NCBI GenBank assembly: GCA_017607445.1
Contig: JAEVHH010000007.1
Span: 868,001 to 932,000, forward strand
DNA: 64,000 nt
Reading direction: 5' to 3'
From: Histoplasma ohiense
Lineage: Eukaryota > Ascomycota > Eurotiomycetes > Onygenales > Ajellomycetaceae
The notes under the pieces are model-generated. The model searched no databases, was not told the DNA's origin, and saw nothing but the letters and a program-made list of their open reading frames with translations. The position numbers were made by a program, and so were the translations under genes. Below, piece after piece: positions 11,701 to 21,871 of the stretch; the stretch's first letter is position 1; every line of letters starts with the position of its first letter.

Positions 11701-12854
11701 CAATCATTCTGCTTTCATCAGCATCTATATATTCATCATCAATAACTGTTTATCTTGCAGTCTAGTTGTTTGTATTCTCAATGCAGCAGCTGCTTCTACA
11801 ATTGAGATTGTTGATTTTTTGCTTATTGAACTTGATTGTGCTTTTCAGAATGTAACATTCAACAATCATTTGCAATATGATTCTTCTTATGGCAGTGAGA
11901 ACACTTCTTCATTCAGTTATATTTATCTTTCTTGATTTGTTCAGTTGAATCTGTTTATTCCTCTCATTTTCTCTTGTTCTGATGATTGCTAGACTTATCA
12001 GAATGACACTGATTCTCTACAAATATTGCAGATCTTTCTTTGCAAATAGCATGCTGTCACTCTAACATATTTTTCTCAAGAGTCTGTAGAGTTCAAAACA
12101 ACTCTTTGTAGTTCTGAGGCTCTTGATTTCAACAGTTGAGTTCAGTGTGTAATATCTTCAATATCTTACTACACAAGTTATTCATTCTTTGTTCTTTGCT
12201 ATATGGAGGTAAGTAGTATTCTCAGTCTTTGAGATATTTAGAGAAATTGTGTATTGATTGTCATTCTTGTTGCTTTGTATCTTGAAACTTTTGACTCATC
12301 AATCAGCACTGATTCTGTGGATCATTAATTTGCATTTCTAGATGTGATAGCATATTGTCAAAAGTCAACAGTGTTGCTCCTCCACATCTCTCATATGATG
12401 ATACAAAATTCAACCATTTCTGCTTAATGTGGGCATCAAGATAGAGTTTAGCATCATTTATCTTGTGTTTCTTCTTTTGATAATATCAGTGGTGGTATGT
12501 AAAGAGAGTCAATATGCAATCTTTATAGTTCTTGAATTCTAACATATTTTTTCCTTGATAATAGTTCTTAATCTCTAATCTCAATGGTGTTTCATTATCA
12601 TTGTCTGTATTATTCACAGATCAATTTTGCAGTGGTTCTGTGATGATATTCTGAGTTAATTGAGACTCAATGAGAGTATCTCCATAAATCTGTGCTTTCA
12701 ACTCATTGAGCCACTGTTGTGCATGCAGAATAGCTAATTGCTGCTCTCATTCATGAATTTGATTGTTCAACTGTTGCAAACACACATTGTGATCATTGAA
12801 GGCAGTAGAGAATTCAGATTGATTTTCAAGAGATCTTATGTGTGTTGAGACCAT
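11701..12854 (-). pseudogene. G0 gag
   Basis: Starts at ATG 12854 (VSTHIRSLENQSEF) and reads through a Gln- and Trp-rich capsid-like region with numerous TGA. It ends near a CCHC knuckle, CSHCHKKNHIANDC (about 11917-11873). Whether gag and pol share one frame cannot be decided because of the interruptions. Confidence 0.75.
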
Positions 12855-12959
12855 CTTACATGTTTTAACTAATGTTGCATGTTTTAACTAATGTTGTGTG
12901 CTTTATTGTAGGTGTGCATAACAACAGATCACTCAAATAAAGTTTAGAGTGATTAGAAT

Positions 12960-13230
12960 TGTAAGAGATGATTGTAGGTATAATTATGAGAGTAATGTGA
13001 AGTATGCATGTAGAATGTTAAGAAGGTAGCAATCTCTATTATTCAAAGCTAATCACTGATCTTCTAATATCTACAGATATCAGTGAGCATTATATAGATG
13101 ACCACCACACTCTATAGTTGTCTATAATGCTATATGCTATATCTCTTCTCATTAATTCTGATGTGTTCTGTGTTCTTCTATCGCCACATAGCTATTTTCT
13201 AATATAGATATCTCCGTTGCGTCTATTACA
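12960..13230 (-). repeat. G0 5' LTR (271 bp)
   Basis: Identical in length to 6-276. Its outer 50 bases keep CpG (tcgccacatag, tccgttgcgtc) that the inner-facing copy has lost. Followed by GACAG (13231-13235), the repeat of bases 1-5. The bases 12855-12959 between LTR and gag hold no repeat block like that of G1. Confidence 0.93.
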
Positions 13231-14920
13231 GACAGCATCAGTTCTCAAATCTGACTCTGCTTTGACAATATCTCAGTCATCTGAGGCATATGAGACAGTG
13301 TGGCAGTCTCCTTGAACTGAGTCTACAGCCACTGCCACAAACTCCTCAGACAACATAATATGAATCTGAAATGAGCCTCTGAGTATATGAGAATAGAGGG
13401 CAATGAGAAAGCAGACTGTCTGACTAAGCAGACAGTCTCATCTACTGCAGTCTCAGTCTATGAACTTGAGATCATGCCCACAGTCAGTGGGGTCCACACA
13501 GTGATCAAGCAGCTCAGTCAAGAGACAGAGTGAGAGTGATGAAACAGAGTCTGTGAAAAGCTCTCTGACTGATATCAGAGCTGAAGATTCAGCAGACTGA
13601 CTGTGAAATATCAAATGAAGATCTCTTCAGAGCTCAGTATATCACAGTATACTCTTCATCACTAACTTGCACTCTGCTTTTCTCATGAAAACTTTTTCTG
13701 ATATCACAGATGCTTTCAGCATGCAGATATGAAACTCATCTGTATCTGTGAACACAATAAAAACTCAGAACATTTGATGCTCTGTTGATACTCACAGAAA
13801 CATTTTTCTCACTGACTCAAGATATCAACAGCACAGCCACACAACTGAGTGACAGCTGTTATTTATCTAAAGTCTTTGATCTCTACAGACTTTGTAGAAC
13901 TGCTTGACTGCATGCAGTTCTACACACAGTACTGCATGAGATAACACAGCTGTTTGAGCACACATTATCTGACAGCCCCCCACAGCAGTTTCAAACTTAT
14001 ACAGGCAGTACAGATAGCACAACATTCAGTATAACTGATTCAATCAGTACAATAGACTCAATCAATGCAATTGATACAAACAGTACAATCAGTTCAATCA
14101 GTACAATCAGCTCAATCAGTTCAATCAATACAAATGATACAATTGATTCAATCAGTTCAATTGATACAAACAGTACAATTGATACAATCAGTTCAATTGA
14201 TTCAATCAATTCAACTGATTCAATCAGTTCAACTGATGCAAATGATTAAACCAGTATGATTAACTCATCTGTTTCAACTAGCTGTGGTGTAATCAGTACA
14301 GTCTGTATGCTGACTCAGTTAATATGCTTTCAACTGCAGATATACAGTCTTCTTCTCTTTTCTCACTGCTCTCTCTGTCTCTCTTCACTTCTTTTCTCTC
14401 ACAATCTTCTTCAGTGCTCTCTTCTCTCTCTTCTCTCAGATTTATACTGGGTCACATAACTGCAAGATGTCACAGAGGACACAGTCTTTTCTTCACTCTT
14501 CTTTTTATTTTTCTTTTCAAAACATTTACTTTTTCTCTTTTCTTTTGTCTATCTCATCTGTCTTTTCTCTGCTGTTAGAAGCACAGACAGTTCTCAGATC
14601 AACTGAGAGAGTTATCCCTCTTCATTCACTATAAAACCTTTCAGACACAGCAGCAGTGATTCCCTCAGAAACCACATTATAGCCTCATCATGAATGATCA
14701 TATATCAGATCAGAAGTGAATGCACAGCTCAGTAAAATCCTTTTCAATGAGCTGAGTTTTCTCAAGAGTTGCCATCTGAATTCTGTTTTCTTTCTCTCTG
14801 TGTATATAGAAATCTCTTCAGTATAGCACATCTTCATACTCTTCAGAAGGCTTCTGAAACACAGACACTGCTCATGTTTTCTCCAGAACATTAAATCAAT
14901 ACAAACAAATAAATAAACAA
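13231..14920 (+). mobile_element. L1a: Tad1-like LINE, 3' part
   Basis: Aligns by eye along its length with 39290-40990 of the full-length copy L1c: end of RNase H, a 9-bp minisatellite, CT-rich stretch, a 345-bp 3' segment from ttagaagcacagacag, and an ACAAATAAATAAACAA tail. The 5' part lies left of the window, because G0 (6-13230) interrupts it. The frames are broken by TGA. Confidence 0.88.
14001..14249 (+). repeat. 9-bp minisatellite in L1a
   Basis: Tandem array of a 9-base unit of type WCAATCAGT (acaatcagt, tcaatcagt, acaaacagt, tcaattgat). Being a multiple of three it keeps frames open on both strands and would encode three-residue Ser/Thr/Ile/Asn repeats. The same array sits at the same place in L1b and L1c. 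Confidence 0.9.
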
Positions 14921-15529
14921 AATAGAGAGCAATGAGAAAGCAGACTGTCTGACTAAGCAGACAGTCTCATCTACTGCAGTCTCAGTCTATAGATTCAAAA
15001 TCATACTCACAGTCAGTGGAATCTGCATGATGATCAAGCAGCTCAGTCAAGAGACAGAGTGAGAGTGATGAAGCAGAGTCTGTGAAAAACTCTCTGACTG
15101 ATACTGAGACTGAAGATTCAGCAGACTGACTGTGAAATATCAAATAAAAATCTCTTCAGAGCTCATCATATCATAATATGTTCTTCACTGCTGATTTGCA
15201 CTCTGCTTCTCTCATGAGAATTTCTTCTAATATTATAGATGTTTTCAGCATGCAGATGTGAGGCTCATCTGTATCTGTGAACACAATAAAAGCTCAGAAC
15301 ATTTGATACTCTGTCAACACTCACAGAGACACTTCTCTCACTGACTCAAGAGATCAGCAGCACAGTCATACAACTGAGTGACAGCTGTTGTCTATCTAGA
15401 GTCTCTGATCTCTACAGACTTTGTAGAACTGTTTGACTGTATGCAGTTCTACACATAATACTGTATGAGATAACACAGCTGTTTGAACACACATCATCTG
15501 ACAGCCCCCCACAGCAGTTCCAAGTCTAT

Positions 15530-15805
15530 ACAGACAGTACAGATAGCACAACATTCAGTACAACTGATTCAATCAGTACAATAGATTCAATCAATGCAAT
15601 TGATACAAACAGTACAATCAGTTCAATCAGTATAATCAATTCAATTGATTCAATCAGTACAAATGATACAATCAGTTCAACTGATTTAATTGATAGAAAT
15701 GATACAATCAGTTCAATCAATTCAATCAGTACAAATGATACAATTGATACAATCAGTTCAATTGATTCAATCAATTCAACTGATATAAATGGTTCAATCA
15801 GCATA
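15530..15805 (+). repeat. 9-bp minisatellite in L1b
   Basis: Same unit and position as the arrays at 14001 and 40059. Unit order differs between copies, so the array has been shuffled as well as point-mutated. Confidence 0.88.
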
Positions 15806-16518
15806 ATTGACTCATCTGTTTCAACTAGCTGTGGTGTAATCAGTACAGTCTGCATGCTGACTCAGTTGATATACTCTCAGCTGCAGATATATACTCTTCT
15901 TCTCTCTTCTCACTGCTTTCTCTGTCTCTCTTCACTTCATTTCTTTTCTCTCACAGTCTTCTTCAGTGCTCCCTTCTCTCTCTTCTCTCAGATTTATGCC
16001 AGGTCATGTGACTGCAAGATGTTACAGAGAGCACAGTTCTTTCTTCACTCTTCTCTTTATTTTTCTTTTTAAAACACTCATTTTTTCTCTTCTCTTTTGT
16101 CTATCTCATCTGTCTTTTCTCTGTTGTTACTAGTAGACTGGCTGTGTGACCGTGTATGAGATCATAATCAATTTTAGCATTGATTCCATTCTCATATATT
16201 TTAGTTCTGATTTCATATATTGTTTTTCAAACCAGTCACTTTACACTGTTTGTATTATAGCTCTGGTTTCATTTCACTGTTTATGAGAAATATTTAGATT
16301 TCAAATACTGTTCTTATCTTGATTTCTGAGTCACAGTCCTGTTTGGTCCCATTTTACAAAATGAAATCAAATGAAACCATGATTTACTCATAATTACATA
16401 ATACATATACCTTTATGCTGAATGGTGGCTAATTATGATGTGAGTGTTACCAAATATTGTTATCTTTTTGATGTCAACAATAGAAATATCATTATATGTC
16501 TGTAGACATTTTGAAAAT

Positions 16519-16628
16519 TAAAAAAAAAAAACAAAAACAACAACTGAGAATATTATAAAAAAAAAAAACAAAAACTTTCAACAAAAAAAAAATAAAATAA
16601 AATAAACAAATAAATAAATGAAAAAAAC
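16519..16628. repeat. A-rich low-complexity tract
   Basis: Runs of A broken by C and T (aaaaaaaaaaaacaaaaac, aaataaaataaaataaac). It lies just downstream of the H3-like gene and may contain its 3' untranslated region. The 16140-16518 stretch is hAT subterminal sequence in which I see no gene. Confidence 0.7.
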
Positions 16629-17228
16629 TTATTTCTTCAATCTATAATCATCAAAAAAATTGCTACTCAATTCTTGAGCAATCTTTATTATCAATCTAAT
16701 ATCCCTCACAGTGAGAGTCATCTGTTCACAATGAATCATAGTCTTAAGATCATCTGTGAAATGATTAGTGAGATATTGTTACATTGATTTTCACATGATA
16801 TCATACACTCAAAAAGTGTGATCAATGTGGTCTTGACTGTGACTTGAAGAGCATTAAGAGTGAAACACTGAAAGTAATACTTTCTCTCATCAATCTTTTG
16901 AACAAAACAGACAAATGTAGTCTTGAAGAAAATAAGATCCTCAGACTTCTGATAATATTGAATCTCACAGATAGTCTCTACTCTTATATCAGTATCTAGT
17001 GTTATCAAAAAGTGTTACTTTGAATTTCATACTCTGCTTATTCACTTTTTTCATACAAGGGTGGAGGTTGCACACCTCCCACACAGCATGGTGAGCATTG
17101 AAATGCTGTTTATGATGATGAGCTCAGACTGCTTCCCACTCTGCCATTTGCTGTTCATATGCTGCTTTGCAGGCAGCAGCAGTGATTGGCATGACTCTCT
17201 GATGAGAAATACTCTTATCACAGACCAT
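16629..17228 (-). pseudogene. Histone H3-like (histone-fold) gene inside the hAT
   Basis: Minus strand, three exons: 17228-17019, 16975-16795 and 16753-16629. The introns are 43 and 41 bp, GT...AG, the second with ACTAAT. Spliced length is 516 bp, 171 residues, with one TGA (in exon 1). Exons 2-3 align with histone H3: EIQYYQKS (residues 74-81) with H3 EIRRYQKS; TFVCFVQKI (90-98) with PFQRLVREI; FQ-x6-LQ...LFE (105-126) with alpha-2 of H3, same spacing; IHCEQMTLTVRDIRL (137-151) with IHAKRVTIMPKDIQL. Loop 1 is three residues shorter and loop 2 four longer than H3. Several Cys and Gln stand where H3 has Arg, as CpG loss in CGN codons would produce. The 70-residue N-terminal tail does not resemble H3. 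A divergent, CenH3-like variant is possible, but I cannot assign it. The start has aaaaaaATGG context. Confidence 0.82.
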
Positions 17229-17977
17229 TTTTTTGCTGAGAGGGGGTGGGAAGAAAGAGAGGATGAACACAGAGAATGAATGTGTAGATTTCAGAGAGAA
17301 AAGAACAGAGACTTATAATGCTGAATTTGCTAGATAGAATCAATTAATTAATCAGTATTCATTCACAGAAAACATTGAGATATTCATATTGCTTTTAATA
17401 GTTAACATACTGCAGCAGAATTATGATGGGTTGGAGAGAGAAGAAAAAAAGAACAAAGAAAAAGAAAAACATGTGTGAATGTTAAACTGAGAGATTGTAT
17501 ATGCAAATAATCTCTATAGCAACAAAGAAATATCTCATCTGCATTCAGCTATAATATAGCTTGCAGAGCAACTGCATACATGCAGTATGTGATATCAATA
17601 AGTAGCACAAAAATGCAAACAGTGTTGCTATAAGACATGTAATTTCTTATAATATATAGATATAGATTTTCTTTCTTCTTGAATTCTTTGATATATCTCT
17701 GTTCTTGCCATCACATTTCTGTGTGTATAGCAACTTATAAAAACAATATATTTTTTTTCTCTAGAAATCTTCATCATTACAATCAGAATGTGTTTCTCTC
17801 TCTCTCTTCTGCTGAAAACATGTCTGTCTCTCTCTTCAAGAAACATTTGATGGCTCTGCATATCACTAAGACACATGAATACTGCCATCATCTTGAGGAG
17901 AAAGAGAAAGAATCCTTCCTTCAAGTGTGGAGAGACTGACTGCAAGACACATCATATTGTCTTGAAAAAACTCTGCA
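17229..17977. other. Interval between the divergent H3-like gene and the coiled-coil gene
   Basis: About 750 bp between two divergent starts, probably holding both promoters. It contains several short open stretches on either strand (for example 17679-17939), none with a recognisable motif. Part of 17810-17977 may be an upstream exon of the next gene. Confidence 0.4.
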
Positions 17978-18711
17978 ATGAAGCAGATTGATAATGATCT
18001 TGGGTAACACTTCTGCTGAAATTTGACTAATATTATAAAAGGAATGATGTCAATAACTCAATGTGTGAGAAGTTGAAGAAGAAAGCAGTGAAGTTGCTGA
18101 TGCAGCAGTGCTGAGATCAGAAGTGCTCACAGAAATGATTTGAGATCAAAATAAAGAGAAAGAGAACTGAGAAGATGATGACTGTGAAAAAATGCTGTCA
18201 GAAGAAGATTGAAGATGTGCTTGTTCACAAGACAAAGAAGCTCAAGCTGATAGATTATATTTTGAATATATTCATTGATAATACTTTTTGATAACAATTC
18301 TGTGATCTAATTGATTAGCAGGCTTCTGAAGAGAATTATAGAATTGGAGTCTTGTTTAGATCTTGTATGTACTCAATAATTCAGAACATTGAGAAGACAG
18401 CATTGCTTTCTGAGCATGTTAATTTGCTTGCTGCAGAGGTAGAATCTGAGGCAGCAGATCAGAAGATGCAGAACTTTGAAGCTTAAGTGAATCTGTTAAA
18501 AAGAAAGAAGAATTCTCTCTCATCTGAAAAGATAGCTGAGAAGGGTTTTGAGATGATTGTTTTCTTGAATGAGAAGGAGAAGAAGAGAGAGGAGAAGAAA
18601 GAGAAGAATTGAATTGTGAAGAATGAAGAGAAAGAAGAAGAGAAGAAGAAGAAGAAAGTGGAAGAAGAAGAAGAAAGTGAAAGAAGAAGAGTAGAAGAGA
18701 AAATGATCTAA
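17978..18711 (+). pseudogene. Unknown Lys/Glu-rich coiled-coil protein gene inside the hAT
   Basis: One frame can be followed from ATG 17978 through a 38-bp intron (18004-18041, GTAACA, ACTAAT, AG) to TAA at 18709-18711, about 231 residues. It is broken by several TGA plus single TAA and TAG. It starts MKQIDNDLGNDVNNSMCEKL. The middle is basic with Cys (KKCCQKKIEDVLVHKTKKLK). The last third is a helix-rich segment (EHVNLLAAEVESEAADQKM) followed by a long Lys/Glu/Arg tract (18560-18700) typical of coiled coil. I do not recognise the family. It lies divergent to the H3-like gene and in the same direction as the transposase. The coherence of one frame with phase-matching splice sites is the evidence that it was once a gene. 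Confidence 0.5.
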
Positions 18712-19254
18712 GAAAAAAATTTTTTTTGCATATTTGTTTTTTTATATTTTTGCTAAATTAATTGTATTATTATCATTATCAGAGATTACAAATTTTATTT
18801 GATATTTTACATTATACAATTCTTTGTTGTGAGCATATATTATTGTAGCGATATTATGCTCATGATATATATATATATATATGTATATGTATATGTATAC
18901 TTGTAAGTTGCGTGTGACTTTACATTTAGTATCAGTAAACAATGAAAGCTGATAAATTCATACTGTGGAATTGTGATATATTAGAGATAGATAATATGTC
19001 TAATGAATCAACTTTTCAGCACTTACAAATCTTAATAATATCTTCAATATTTTCATTATCATTCTTTTCTATTTGATCATAATGTGTTTTATTTGTTGTT
19101 GTTTATAAATATATTCTACTAGTGTTCTAACCAATTAGAATGGGTTAATGAAAAAGGGGTAAAAAAAAATCCCAATCAAATTGAACCAATTTCTTAACCT
19201 TTTTATTCTCAGAATTCATTTTACACATAATTTCTTATCATTTATATTCATCAT
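18712..19254. other. AT-rich spacer with (AT)n and (GTATAT)n, upstream of hAT transposase
   Basis: Contains atatatatatatatatatgtatatgtatat at about 18867-18897 and inverted motifs near 19130-19200 (aaccaattagaatgggtt; aaaaggggtaaaaaaaaatccc). Probably the promoter region of the transposase gene. No gene seen. Confidence 0.5.
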
Positions 19255-21541
19255 GACAACTTCAGTAATTGCTGAATCAGGGAATTCATCACCTTCTTTA
19301 ATGAAGATTCAAGATCTTATAGAAATAAGAGTGAATCAAACAATTTATGTTGTTTATAAGTTCTTACAAGATGAGCTCTTTCAAGTCTGATGAATACATA
19401 CTTCTTTTTTTCTTGATGATGAAAAACAATGCAATCTATGGAAAAGCCAGCATAGACAATGAGAAGATCTATGGAAAAACTTTCAACAAGTTGCTATGAA
19501 GATCACTGAAGAGTCATTTCTCTGCTGTAATCATTGCAACTCCATACAAAAACATCCATTCTGAAGTGAACATGGACCAGAAGAAATCACACAACATTTG
19601 AAATCTGCTGGTTGTCTACAGCTTAGAGAAAAACATCAGAATATTCTTCATGAACTGGTACTTATATCATCTACTCTCATTAATGGTAACAATATTTGGT
19701 AACACTTATGTACTATTTTGCAGGAAAACTTCCACTGTGTGCTGTCAAAAACTCGGAATTTCAAACTCTACTGCAAATGCTTAATTCATATATTCAAATT
19801 CCTCATCAATTCAGTCTCTGCTCTTCTCTGAATACACATTACAACAATGATATGCAACAACTTGAACTTCTGTTGAAGAAACAACAGAAGATATCACTGA
19901 CAGTGAATGTATGAACAAGCATCAACAATCTATCCTTTTTGAATGCAGTTTGTTATTTTATTGATGAGGATTGAAATTATAAAGAGAAATTGATTGGCTT
20001 TGAACAATTGAAGAGCAGTCATACAGATGAATATATGACTGATGTTTTCATGACAATTATTAAAAATGATTACTGAGATATTTCATCAGATCTTCTTGCA
20101 ATCACAACAGACAATGCAGCAAACAACTTGATCATGATACAGAGTCTGGAACAAAAACTGGTATTGTATAGATGGAATGATAAATGTGGGCATATTCTCT
20201 GTATTGCACATGTTATTCAGCTTGTTGTTCAAGCATTGGTTAAAGGTCTGAACATTGAATCTGAAAACACAGAACTGGTCAGTTGTTTTGATGAGAATGA
20301 TGTTGAAATTGTTACACACATCACATTCTCATCAACCCTTTGCAAGGTAATGATATTTGATAATGCTTCAGTGAAAATTGATCAATTTGCTAACTATCTC
20401 ATTATCTTTTTTTAGATTTGTCATATCATCAATGCAATCAGTACTTCTCTCAAACAACAACAACAATTCCATGATATTCAAGCCACCCACAGCTCAGTTC
20501 CTCCTCTTAATATGATACAAGATGTTTGAACATGATGGAGTTCTACTTATGAGATGACAGTTTGAGCACTTTGACTAAAAGATGCTGTGAATCATTGAGT
20601 TCAGAATTCTGAGTGAGAGAAAATTTGTGCTCTGAAACTTTCTGATACAGAGTGGACACAGTTAAAATATATTGTTGAACTGTTGTTTATCTTTTACAAA
20701 ACAACAAAGACTGTGTCTATTACAGTAACATCAATGATGCAAGCTTCTTGATGGATATACAACAGTTTATTTACTCATTTGAAAATGCAGATGACTTGTG
20801 TATGAAAAGAACAATTCTGAAATAGAGTTATTTCTGCAGCAATTGAAAGAGTGTGAGACAAACTTGCAGAATATTATGTGAGAATCAATCAATCATTTGC
20901 TGATTACTATGCTGTTGCTGCTGTACTTGATCCCTCTCATCAAATCAATGCATATACTTCTGAGGATTGGACGGCGGAAGAACGACAAATCTATGTTGAT
21001 ATAGCTTGAACATACTACAACAACAACTATCAACAATATGAACAGAATAATACTCAAATTGAAGAGTCAATAGAGCATGATTCTTTGGTTAGTAACTTTT
21101 TTTTTATAATACTCACTGAGATATTGATATTAATCTGTTACTAATATTGATTAAGGATTTGCATTTGTTGATTGCTGCTGAAAATCTGAGCAAATAAAAT
21201 TCTTGCAACACTGAATTTGACTGCTATCTATATGATAATTCTGTTAATATCAAAGAAAAATCTATTTTAGATCTGTGGAGGATGATCAGCAGTCAGTATC
21301 CAACAGTGGCAATGATGACATGTGATATTCTGACAATTCCATTGACAGAAGTTGGTATGAAGAGAAAGTTTAACTCAAGTCAAGATATTTGTCACTATCA
21401 CTGTGGTCAATTGCAAGGAGAAACTGTAAAGAAATTGATGATGATTAAGCATGGAAAAGAAAAAGAAATTGTTGATAAGAATTCTATTGTGGCAGAATTC
21501 TCTTTCAATGATATAGTGGAGGAAAAAATTGGCCATGATTG
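19255..21541 (+). pseudogene. hAT-family transposase gene
   Basis: Domains in order: a BED-type zinc finger CCNHC...HLKSAGC (about 19530-19612); an RNase H-like catalytic region with FIDEDW, HTDEYMTDVF, AITTDNAANN (about 20100) and CIAHVIQLVVQ (about 20200); and a C-terminal hAT dimerisation segment YPTVAMMTCDILTIPLTEVG...FNSSQDI (21300-21400). Small introns are visible at about 19685-19722 (gtaaca...ttttgcag), 20347-20415 (gtaatg...ttttttag) and about 21089-21155. In-frame TGA fall on conserved hAT Trp positions, for example NV*TSIN (19912-19914) and ED*NYKEK. The 3' end is cut by the Copia insertion at 21542. The frame before ATG 19255 and the true N-terminus are uncertain. Confidence 0.87.
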
Positions 21542-21638
21542 TGTTGGGCACTAGTTGCCCAGGCGGCCCTCCACCGCACGTGATTACCCCTATATAGTTA
21601 GCTAGCGATCGCACAATGAGAAGATTAACCATCCCACA
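21542..21638 (+). repeat. Copia 5' LTR (97 bp)
   Basis: Starts with TGTTGGGCACTAGTTGCCCA, which contains a perfect hairpin (TGGGCA, five-base loop, TGCCCA). A TATATAG box is at 21591-21597. It keeps CpG-rich stretches (ggcggccctccaccgcacgtg, agcgatcgcac). Confidence 0.95.
21591..21597 (+). promoter_or_regulatory. TATA-like box in Copia 5' LTR
   Basis: TATATAG, about 50 bp into a 97-bp LTR, conserved in the 3' LTR. It is the only promoter-like element in the LTR. Confidence 0.5.
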
Positions 21639-21871
21639 GATTATGGCTCAAATAGCAGATTTTTAAATAAAACAAGACATTTTAATTAGAATACACTGCA
21701 ACTGACATTATATTGAATGAGTTGGACAATATTCCTCTGAAAAGAGAACTCTTTGTCTACAAAAGTGATGTAATTGATGGAATTGCTGTTGAGACTGCTG
21801 CAGAGATTTCATTACAATCTTGAAGGAATCAAAAACTTATTTATTTTCATTCAGAACCTCTCTAAGTCAGA

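Larger units (their letters stand above)
6..13230 (-). mobile_element. G0: Ty3/gypsy LTR retrotransposon, interrupted by G1
   Basis: Both ends are 271-bp direct repeats that begin TGTAAGAGATGATTG and end TATTACA. The 5-bp sequence GACAG occurs immediately outside both ends (1-5 and 13231-13235), so the borders are exact. Coding runs on the minus strand as gag, protease, RT, RNase H, integrase. Another retrotransposon, G1, fills 2600-8675; without it G0 is about 7.1 kb. The bases right of G0 (gacagcatca...) match the RNase H region of the L1 LINE at about 39290, so G0 inserted into a LINE that continues left of the window. A separate plus-strand gene lies between the integrase end and the 3' LTR. 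The coding frames are broken by TGA and catalytic residues are lost, so this copy is dead. Confidence 0.93.

Noticed and set aside
14324..14578. Plus-strand open frame of 84 codons rich in Ser, Leu and Phe
   Set aside because: It lies in the CT-rich 3' region of LINE L1a. Low-complexity pyrimidine sequence gives such frames in several registers, and the same stretch in L1b and L1c reads differently.
17628..17945. Minus-strand frame of 105 codons upstream of the coiled-coil gene
   Set aside because: No motif, no splice-consistent extension, and a competing plus-strand frame over the same bases. I cannot support either.
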